Shown here: positions 62,101 to 64,000 of the stretch, one piece after another
Numbering within the stretch: position 1 is the stretch's first letter
How the letters are laid out: every line of letters starts with the position of its first letter
NCBI RefSeq assembly: GCF_034702125.1
Contig: NC_085875.1
Coordinates: forward strand, 40,316,240-40,380,239
From: Engraulis encrasicolus
Taxonomy: Eukaryota > Chordata > Actinopteri > Clupeiformes > Engraulidae
DNA: 64,000 bases
Direction: 5' to 3'
The notes under the pieces: model-generated
Told to the model about the DNA's origin: nothing
Databases searched by the model: none
Seen by the model: the letters and a program-made list of their open reading frames with translations, nothing else
Program-made: the position numbers and the translations under genes

Positions 62101-63796
62101 CAGATACCCACACCTGCTTCCAAGTTTAAACACTGGGTATTTGCGAACACTAAACTTTGGAAGCAGGTTATCCTGCCAAGTGACAGTGTTCGGAAATACC
62201 CAGTGTTTGTTAATTAGCAGGCTAACTTGCTTAACTCGCTTGCTGAAAAATCTTGGCTCTGTGTAGTGCCAGCTTTGTCATTAATTTTTAATCATATTAA
62301 ACTGTCTGTTATCTCCTGGTTTCAATGTGATCATGCAGATGCTTGCTCCGTTCTGCCTGGCATTGAATGTTGAACGAAAGTGTGACAATGCCAGAATCTC
62401 ATTGAACACTTTTTAATGGTAATGCATGGTATGTCCTTTGAGAGTCGCTTTGGATGAAATTGCCTTCCAAATGTAATGGCAAAATGTTTTATGTGTAAAT
62501 GTGTTGTGCCTAATGGCTCCTTTCCCCTCCTCTTCTGCAGATGAGCTGGATAACATGTCGAGCCAGGAGCGGATCTCCTTCCTTCAGGACAAGCTGCAGG
62601 AGATCAGGAAGTACTACATGTCCCTCAAGTCAGAGGTAGCCTCCATCGACCGACGACGAAAGCGGTTAAAAAAGAAAGAAAGAGAAGGTAACTAGGCCCA
62701 CGACTTAACCACGACATCACTCTCTTTGCTCATTTCACTAATTGTCTGCATGCATAGACGTAGAACACTGGATTTTATCGACTAAGCCGTCTATTCAGTT
62801 GAGTTGACGTGTCCTCACTATCGTGTTGCAAAGGTGCCGCCATGTTGAAAAAGGGGGAAATATTTACATTAGTACCTATGGAAGGAATGGGTTGGCAAAC
62901 TGAGCCAAACTTATCATACTCCTCTGTAGTATTGTTCTTACACTCCATGAAATAAAAGCTGACACTAGTATTGTGGCCTTAGTCCGTGTTAAAAGATTTG
63001 CAACAATGTAAATGGGGACATACACAGCACATGCAGTGATTTCGTAAAGATCCAATTAGTCCAATTTAGTCCAAGTCCAATTACCGTAGATATCACTTCT
63101 TACCATTTCCCACCAACTTGTCTTCAAGTTCATTCATTGCCACTTCACACAGTTTAGAATAACAGTCAGAGAACATTAACATAAGAGTCAACATGCAATT
63201 CAATGACAATACTCCTCCCAAATGGGGATGGCATGTGCCTGATTTTGTTGAAAATGTGAAAAATGCCTGGATGATGTCCGACACAAGGGCCGTACACACA
63301 CGTCGCTACTAGTTACTCGCTCAGCGACTGAAGTCAATAGAATGTCAATGTGTTACAGCGAGACGATCAGGCGAGTACTGTACAAGCGATGCTATGTGGG
63401 CGGATTCAGAGTTGAAAATATTTTAACTCCGAGCGATGCGAGTGAGCAAGTAACCAATTGGAATGCAGAGTTCGGAACTTCTCGCCTGTTCATTGGCAGT
63501 GAAAGCCACGGGAACTTTCAGCGAACGTTCCATGAAAGAGTGGCAAGTAGGCGAGCAAGCGAGAAGCTAGTAATGTGTGTGTACGCCGCTTTAGTCAATT
63601 CACCACCATCTTTGTACGTGATGACAGTTGCGGACAAGACGATGTGCGAATAATAATGTGCAATGTACGTTTTTTTTCCCTCCCCATCTCTGCAGTGTCC
63701 CATACCACAGCTTCCACTTCCTCTTCCTCTGACACGGGCATGAGCCCCTCGTCGGCCTCGCCCACACAGAACACAGTTGCCGTGGAGTGCAGGTGA
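26991..63796 (+). CDS. arid4a: arid4a, AT-rich interaction domain 4A / RB-binding protein 1 (gene span)
   Basis: Nuclear chromatin-reader subunit of the SIN3-HDAC co-repressor complex that binds RB-family pocket proteins. Coding exons 2-25 join at GT-AG junctions to 4905 nt: 1634 codons plus TGA. In order: Tudor-type segment about residues 6-60 ([20 protein letters not shown]), second Tudor region about 62-120, RBB1NT-type region about 190-260 ([11 protein letters not shown]...VISPSCNDD), ARID about 308-400 ([40 protein letters not shown]), 12-residue tandem repeat 487-618, chromo-barrel about 727-785 ([29 protein letters not shown]), LVCYE at 1288-1292 within [17 protein letters not shown], and C-terminal coiled coil about 1553-1601 ([20 protein letters not shown]). 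It is much longer than the human protein (about 1257 residues), mainly through the exon 16 repeat and exon 21. Linkage to psma3 favours arid4a over arid4b. Seven introns hold box C/D snoRNAs. Confidence 0.95.
27035..27040 (+). CDS. arid4a: arid4a exon 2, start codon
   Basis: Exon 26991-27040 has acceptor TTTTTCAG and donor GTAAGT. Only the last six bases are coding (Met-Lys). An in-frame TAG lies upstream in the exon, so this ATG is the start. Confidence 0.93.
27041..27879 (+). other. arid4a: arid4a intron 2
   Basis: 839 bp with nothing recognised. Confidence 0.6.
27880..27990 (+). CDS. arid4a: arid4a exon 3
   Basis: Encodes [20 protein letters not shown] and [17 protein letters not shown], the start of the first Tudor-like domain. 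Confidence 0.96.
27991..29187 (+). other. arid4a: arid4a intron 3
   Basis: 1.2 kb. A 9-bp perfect stem (GCAGAGGAG 28394-28402 / CTCCTCTGC 28431-28439) lies in a GC-richer segment; no box H or ACA element could be fixed to make it an RNA gene. Confidence 0.5.
29188..29253 (+). CDS. arid4a: arid4a exon 4
   Basis: Encodes [20 protein letters not shown] then LR, the end of the first Tudor-like segment. The acceptor follows a C8 and (CT)n tract. Confidence 0.96.
29254..30540 (+). other. arid4a: arid4a intron 4
   Basis: 1.29 kb without recognised elements. Confidence 0.6.
30541..30631 (+). CDS. arid4a: arid4a exon 5
   Basis: Encodes [20 protein letters not shown] and [10 protein letters not shown], the second Tudor segment. 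Donor GTAAGT is followed directly by a tract of repeated CTCTGT units. Confidence 0.96.
30632..31116 (+). other. arid4a: arid4a intron 5
   Basis: 485 bp beginning with a (CTCTGT)n simple repeat (30638-30690); nothing else recognised. Confidence 0.6.
31117..31196 (+). CDS. arid4a: arid4a exon 6
   Basis: Encodes [20 protein letters not shown] then RHFAESE. The donor GTCTGT departs from consensus at +3, but frame and homology require the junction here. Confidence 0.94.
31349..31443 (+). CDS. arid4a: arid4a exon 7
   Basis: Encodes [20 protein letters not shown] then [11 protein letters not shown]; an RGRR basic patch ends the exon. Donor GTGAGT. Confidence 0.96.
31444..32729 (+). other. arid4a: arid4a intron 7
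   Basis: 1.29 kb containing a 367-bp hAT-type MITE (32114-32480). Confidence 0.65.
32114..32480. mobile_element. hAT-type MITE in arid4a intron 7
   Basis: Inverted ends CAGTGGTTCCCAACC and GGTTGGGAACCACTG. Flanks AACTAGTG (32106-32113) and ACCTCGTG (32481-32488) match at 6 of 8 positions, consistent with an old duplication. Confidence 0.85.
32730..32856 (+). CDS. arid4a: arid4a exon 8
   Basis: Encodes an acidic serine stretch ([19 protein letters not shown]) and [20 protein letters not shown], the start of the RBB1NT region. Donor GTGCGT. Confidence 0.95.
32857..33516 (+). other. arid4a: arid4a intron 8
   Basis: 660 bp, pyrimidine-rich at its 5' side; nothing recognised. Confidence 0.6.
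33517..33596 (+). CDS. arid4a: arid4a exon 9
   Basis: Encodes [20 protein letters not shown] then SFADSK, the middle of the RBB1NT region. Confidence 0.96.
33815..33891 (+). CDS. arid4a: arid4a exon 10
   Basis: Encodes [20 protein letters not shown] then EYSSKK, the end of the RBB1NT region. Confidence 0.96.
33892..34490 (+). other. arid4a: arid4a intron 10
   Basis: 599 bp, nothing recognised. Confidence 0.6.
34491..34654 (+). CDS. arid4a: arid4a exon 11
   Basis: Encodes [20 protein letters not shown], then [18 protein letters not shown] and an acidic-to-basic end ...[10 protein letters not shown]. Donor GTGAGG; followed by a 3.6-kb intron. Confidence 0.96.
36700..36960 (+). promoter_or_regulatory. 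Possible internal promoter in arid4a intron 11
   Basis: In order on the plus strand: GATTGGACAATTG (inverted CCAAT) at about 36732, GGGGAGGCGTGGCC (GC/KLF-type) at about 36750, AATAAATA (TATA-like) at about 36764, then a pyrimidine-rich initiator-like stretch TCCAGACTCTTCC about 25-30 bp further on. Ordering and spacing match a core promoter; no coding exon follows that I can identify. Confidence 0.3.
37951..38032 (+). ncRNA. Box C/D snoRNA, SNORD53/92-like, copy 1 (intron 11)
   Basis: Box C ATGATGA 37956-37962, D' CTGA in GGGCTGATG, C' GTGATGC, box D CTGA 38024-38027. The guide TTCTCTTGGCT just before box D is complementary (one G-U) to the 28S rRNA segment AGCCAAGGGAA, placing the methylated base on its first C. 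TGGTTTCGCT upstream of D' is complementary to the neighbouring AGCGAAACCA. Host intron processing is expected, 227 nt upstream of the acceptor. Confidence 0.85.
38255..38327 (+). CDS. arid4a: arid4a exon 12
   Basis: Encodes [20 protein letters not shown] then MEDR, the first helix of the ARID DNA-binding domain. Confidence 0.97.
38432..38514 (+). ncRNA. Box C/D snoRNA, SNORD53/92-like, copy 2 (intron 12)
   Basis: Box C ATGATGA 38437-38443, D' CTGA, C' GTGATGC, box D CTGA 38506-38509, same D guide (GATTCTCTTGGCTAT). One guide-region change (GATGTCTGAGAATGG instead of GATGCCTGAGAATGG). A transposon inserted downstream accounts for most of its distance from the acceptor. Confidence 0.83.
38776..38837 (+). 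repeat. (ATT)n microsatellite
   Basis: Trinucleotide ATT/TTA array with one interruption, within the hAT-like element. Confidence 0.95.
39036..39079 (+). repeat. (CT)n microsatellite
   Basis: Uninterrupted CT array of about 22 units within the hAT-like element. Confidence 0.95.
39853..39947 (+). CDS. arid4a: arid4a exon 13
   Basis: Encodes [20 protein letters not shown] then [12 protein letters not shown], the ARID core. Confidence 0.97.
39948..40825 (+). other. arid4a: arid4a intron 13
   Basis: 878 bp, pyrimidine-rich at the 5' end. No snoRNA of the arid4a family is found here, although both neighbouring introns carry one. Confidence 0.65.
40826..40923 (+). CDS. arid4a: arid4a exon 14
   Basis: Encodes [20 protein letters not shown] then [12 protein letters not shown], containing the ARID helix-turn-helix. 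Donor GTAAGT. Confidence 0.97.
41529..41612 (+). ncRNA. Box C/D snoRNA, SNORD53/92-like, copy 3 (intron 14)
   Basis: Box C ATGATGA 41534-41540, D' CTGA in GGACTGATG, C' GTGATGC, box D CTGA 41604-41607. The D guide and the TGGTTTCGCTT block are identical to copy 1; the spacer before D' differs. Confidence 0.85.
41654..42572. mobile_element. hAT-type non-autonomous element, 919 bp
   Basis: Inverted ends CAGGGATTCTTAACC and GGTTAAGAATCCCTG; perfect 8-bp target duplication TTATAGGT at 41646-41653 and 42573-42580. A-T-rich TATAT stretch inside (about 41728-41850). No transposase frame. Confidence 0.94.
42916..43153 (+). CDS. arid4a: arid4a exon 15
   Basis: Encodes the end of ARID ([27 protein letters not shown] split across the domain edge) and a disordered Ser/Glu/Pro linker ending KAHKGTSPR. 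It includes SVKQEP, a possible sumoylation consensus (psi-K-x-E). Confidence 0.96.
43154..45014 (+). other. arid4a: arid4a intron 15
   Basis: 1.86 kb with snoRNA copy 4 in the middle (43982-44064); the rest is unremarkable. Confidence 0.7.
43982..44064 (+). ncRNA. Box C/D snoRNA, SNORD53/92-like, copy 4 (intron 15)
   Basis: Box C GTGATGA 43987-43993, D' CTGA in TTGACTGATG, C' GTGATGC, box D CTGA 44056-44059. The guide has two substitutions (CACTTCTCTTGGCTGT) but the rRNA-matching core TTCTCTTGGCT is intact. Flanking GGGAAC (43975-43980) and GTTCCC (44063-44068) form a terminal stem, as expected for a functional C/D snoRNA. Confidence 0.82.
45015..45751 (+). CDS. arid4a: arid4a exon 16 with coding minisatellite
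   Basis: 737-nt exon. It opens [18 protein letters not shown], then eleven 12-residue repeats of type [12 protein letters not shown] / [12 protein letters not shown], then a DRERERE segment and a long acidic run ([14 protein letters not shown]). Charged and almost certainly disordered. Acceptor GTGTGTAG, donor GTAAGT. The frame is unbroken and the total coding length stays divisible by three. Confidence 0.95.
45072..45467 (+). repeat. arid4a: 36-bp coding minisatellite, 11 units
   Basis: Tandem 36-bp units encoding [R/L][R/Q]KEE[K/R]ET[T/P]PQQ. Units 2-5 read ...KETPPQQ, units 1 and 6 KETTPQQ, units 7-11 RETTPQQ, so two subfamilies have expanded as blocks. A twelfth partial unit (RRKEER) follows. 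Unit length divisible by three keeps the gene in frame whatever the copy number, so length polymorphism is expected. Confidence 0.95.
45752..47224 (+). other. arid4a: arid4a intron 16
   Basis: 1.47 kb carrying snoRNA copy 5 (46818-46900), about 330 nt before the acceptor; nothing else recognised. Confidence 0.7.
46818..46900 (+). ncRNA. Box C/D snoRNA, SNORD53/92-like, copy 5 (intron 16)
   Basis: Box C ATGATGA 46823-46829, D' CTGA in TCAGCTGAT, C' GTGATGC, box D CTGA 46892-46895; D guide identical to copy 1. Its upstream flank (GCTGCAGAGGCTGAAT) nearly matches that of copy 7, so the two derive from a duplication that included flanking intron sequence. Confidence 0.85.
47225..47395 (+). CDS. 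arid4a: arid4a exon 17, chromo-barrel
   Basis: Encodes [20 protein letters not shown] then [20 protein letters not shown] and [13 protein letters not shown], the bulk of the chromo-barrel domain, which binds methylated histone tails in this family. Confidence 0.97.
47396..48459 (+). other. arid4a: arid4a intron 17
   Basis: 1.06 kb; no snoRNA copy and no transposon recognised. Ends in a (CT)n-rich polypyrimidine tract. Confidence 0.65.
48460..48544 (+). CDS. arid4a: arid4a exon 18
   Basis: Encodes [20 protein letters not shown] then KRKPKKKVK, the end of the chromo-barrel and a basic, NLS-like cluster. Confidence 0.97.
48545..49210 (+). other. arid4a: arid4a intron 18
   Basis: 666 bp carrying snoRNA copy 6 (48649-48733). 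Confidence 0.7.
48649..48733 (+). ncRNA. Box C/D snoRNA, SNORD53/92-like, copy 6 (intron 18)
   Basis: Box C ATGATGA 48654-48660, D' CTGA in CCACTGATG, degenerate C' CTGATGT, box D CTGA 48725-48728. The D guide (CACGATTCTCTTGGCTAT) is intact; the upstream block is CGGTTTCGCTT with one change and the region after box C is diverged (TACCAGAGAACGG). The most divergent member. Confidence 0.78.
49211..49403 (+). CDS. arid4a: arid4a exon 19
   Basis: Encodes [20 protein letters not shown] then [14 protein letters not shown], an AT-hook-like RGRP core, and a Ser-rich tail to PSALPNGE. Donor GTAAGA. Confidence 0.96.
49922..50004 (+). ncRNA. Box C/D snoRNA, SNORD53/92-like, copy 7 (intron 19)
   Basis: Box C ATGATGA 49927-49933, D' CTGA in TCAGCTGAT, C' GTGATGC, box D CTGA 49996-49999; guide identical to copies 1, 3 and 5. 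Upstream flank GCTGCAGACGCTGAAT matches copy 5 except for one base. Confidence 0.85.
50351..51713. mobile_element. hAT-type non-autonomous element, 1.36 kb
   Basis: Inverted ends TAGGCCTGGGCGAT and ATCGTCCAGGCCTA; perfect 8-bp target duplication GGAAAAGG at 50343-50350 and 51714-51721. Subterminal 'tcgattt' motifs at both ends. No transposase frame survives. Confidence 0.93.
52306..53387. mobile_element. 1.08-kb foldback (long inverted-repeat) element
   Basis: The left arm 52306 to about 52821 and right arm about 52875 to 53387 are inverted copies, nearly identical over about 510 bp (outer ends TACAGCTCCAGGCCTTTTT / AAAAAGGCCTGGAGCTGTA) around a loop of about 50 bp. The termini resemble Tc1/mariner-derived ends (TATTCTAATAAAA). 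As intron RNA it would form a long near-perfect hairpin. Confidence 0.9.
53807..53869 (+). CDS. arid4a: arid4a exon 20
   Basis: Encodes [20 protein letters not shown] then N; the short basic RRRTRR cluster is conserved in ARID4 proteins. Acceptor TTTAACAG, donor GTATGT. Confidence 0.95.
53870..54336 (+). other. arid4a: arid4a intron 20
   Basis: 467 bp with a short (CA)n array (53892-53923); nothing else recognised. Confidence 0.7.
54337..56031 (+). CDS. arid4a: arid4a exon 21, large disordered exon with RB-binding motif
   Basis: 1695-nt exon encoding about 565 residues rich in Pro, Ala, Ser, Thr and Glu, with three poly-Ala runs (GCA repeats at about 54518-54540, 55361-55384 and GCGGCAGC at 55783-55800). 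The RB pocket-binding motif LVCYE is at 55548-55562 within [17 protein letters not shown]. The donor GTCAGC is weak and (CT)n starts 27 nt downstream. Reading through it would add a Leu-Ser repeat, so splicing at 56031 is chosen because it joins in frame to exon 22. Confidence 0.93.
56032..56969 (+). other. arid4a: arid4a intron 21
   Basis: 938 bp. It begins with the weak donor and a (CT)n array of about 100 bp (56059-56160); nothing else recognised. Confidence 0.7.
56059..56160 (+). repeat. (CT)n microsatellite just after the exon 21 donor
   Basis: CT array with a few TGTCTC interruptions, starting 28 nt after the exon 21 donor. Open in frame with exon 21, which gives a spurious Leu-Ser extension. 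Confidence 0.95.
56970..57074 (+). CDS. arid4a: arid4a exon 22
   Basis: Encodes [20 protein letters not shown] then [15 protein letters not shown], a basic bipartite-NLS-like segment. Confidence 0.95.
57075..57502 (+). other. arid4a: arid4a intron 22
   Basis: 428 bp with a T-rich stretch (57198-57231); nothing else recognised. Confidence 0.65.
57503..57709 (+). CDS. arid4a: arid4a exon 23
   Basis: Encodes [20 protein letters not shown] to [11 protein letters not shown], a Ser/Pro/Lys-rich region preceding the C-terminal coiled coil. Confidence 0.95.
58026..59338. mobile_element. hAT-type non-autonomous element, 1.31 kb
   Basis: Inverted ends TAAGGCTGTAACGATA and TATCGTTACAGCCTTA; perfect 8-bp target duplication CTTAGCAG at 58018-58025 and 59339-59346. 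Subterminal 'atcgaaccg' / 'cgaaccgtg' motifs. No intact transposase. Confidence 0.94.
59884..59972 (-). repeat. tRNA-like segment, minus strand
   Basis: On the minus strand GGTGAGTGGTTAAAT (A-box-like) is followed about 40 nt later by GGGTTCAAATCCC (B-box-like, core GGTTCAAATCC 59904-59894). It does not fold into a complete cloverleaf by eye. Likely a SINE head or decayed tRNA-derived repeat, not a tRNA gene. Confidence 0.5.
61243..61328 (-). repeat. tRNA-like segment, minus strand, decayed
   Basis: Minus strand: GGTGGGTGAGTGGTTAAAAT then GAGTTCAAGCCAC, a degenerate A/B box pair similar in layout to 59884-59972. Repeat-derived. Confidence 0.4.
61350..61667 (-). mobile_element. tRNA-derived SINE
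   Basis: The tRNA-like head is at 61667-61598 on the minus strand: CAGTCATGGGTGAGCGGTTA, then GGCGTCAGACTTGCATCCC (anticodon-arm-like), then GGTTGCCGGTTCAACTCC with a GGTTCAACTCC B box. The body runs to about 61350 and includes the CACAACGAAATTGC and ATGGGGCGCCACTG type strings I recognise from dispersed fish SINEs. Not a functional tRNA gene. Confidence 0.75.
62541..62687 (+). CDS. arid4a: arid4a exon 24, C-terminal coiled coil
   Basis: Encodes [20 protein letters not shown] then [20 protein letters not shown] and KRLKKKERE. Strongly conserved in ARID4A/B and related to SIN3-complex contacts; ends in a lysine-rich cluster. Confidence 0.97.
62688..63695 (+). other. arid4a: arid4a intron 24
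   Basis: 1.0 kb; nothing recognised. 63280-63590 has dispersed 'gcgag' strings but no defined repeat. Confidence 0.6.
63696..63796 (+). CDS. arid4a: arid4a exon 25 (terminal)
   Basis: Encodes [20 protein letters not shown] then [13 protein letters not shown] and TGA. The VECR C-terminus matches vertebrate ARID4A. Confidence 0.97.
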
Positions 63797-64000
63797 TGAC
63801 ACGCCCGTGATGGACCCACCCACCACCCAGCCTGACCTTGACCCCTTGTCCCTTGTCCCTCCTCCTCCAAGACCTCTGCCTTGTCAGCAATGCGCTGCCT
63901 CCCCTGCAGTCACACCAAACGCCGGGCCAGAGCCAGCAGCCAGCCCGCCAATAGCACTCGACTGCCCCGCCTTGTCTCCCCCCCCCCCCCCCCCCCTGTC
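63797..64000 (+). other. arid4a: arid4a 3' UTR (start)
   Basis: C-rich 3' UTR; no polyadenylation signal before the window ends. A C-run of about 18 lies at 63979-63996. Confidence 0.7.

Larger units (their letters stand above)
57710..62540 (+). other. arid4a: arid4a intron 23
   Basis: 4.8 kb, mostly repeat-derived: a 1.31-kb hAT element (58026-59338), three tRNA-like segments read on the minus strand (59884-59972, 61243-61328, 61598-61666), one belonging to a SINE, and flanking duplicated sequence at 57985-58030 and 62183-62235. Confidence 0.7.

Noticed and set aside
26991..63796. Assignment to arid4b
   Set aside because: The paralogues share all domains, but linkage to psma3 in the same orientation matches ARID4A. 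A protein phylogeny would confirm.

Overview
This is a 64-kb stretch of a ray-finned (teleost-type) fish nuclear genome. It has intron-rich genes with GT-AG junctions, long (CA)n/(CT)n microsatellites, many short hAT- and Tc1-type non-autonomous transposons with intact target-site duplications, and tRNA-derived SINE sequence. The sequence alone does not settle the species.

Layout. 1-6.9 kb is mostly non-coding: two compact AT-rich blocks that look like conserved non-coding elements, large CA/GT arrays, one 208-bp MITE, and two putative exons of an unrecognised minus-strand gene (5785-5691 and 4214-4123). 7.03-23.28 kb (+) is psma3, the proteasome alpha-7 subunit: 11 coding exons that join to 768 nt, i.e. 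255 codons plus stop, the usual vertebrate length. 23.5-25.5 kb is an intergenic gap with no confident gene. 25.55-25.95 kb is the arid4a promoter region, with six CCAAT boxes and a non-coding first exon. 27.0-63.8 kb (+) is arid4a (AT-rich interaction domain 4A, RB-binding protein 1): 24 coding exons (exons 2-25) that join to 4905 nt, i.e. 1634 codons plus stop. The Tudor, RBB1NT, ARID and chromo-barrel regions, the RB-binding LxCxE motif and the C-terminal coiled coil can all be read. The psma3-arid4a pair in the same orientation matches the human chromosome 14 arrangement, which supports arid4a over arid4b.

The most notable structure is a set of seven box C/D snoRNA genes of one family, one each in seven different arid4a introns (introns 11, 12, 14, 15, 16, 18 and 19). 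Each has box C, D', C' and D, and a conserved guide upstream of box D complementary to a 28S rRNA segment. By my count from memory this corresponds to the human Cm3848 region, the target class of SNORD53/SNORD92. arid4a here therefore appears to be a multi-copy snoRNA host gene as well as a chromatin-regulator gene. snoRNA-encoding introns have also taken up hAT elements and a 1.08-kb foldback.

Other points: exon 16 carries an in-frame 36-bp coding minisatellite (11 units) that lengthens a charged Glu/Lys/Arg region. Exon 21 is a 1.7-kb low-complexity Pro/Ala/Ser/Glu exon that holds the LVCYE motif. Intron 8 of psma3 shows nested transposon insertions that can be ordered in time by their target duplications.
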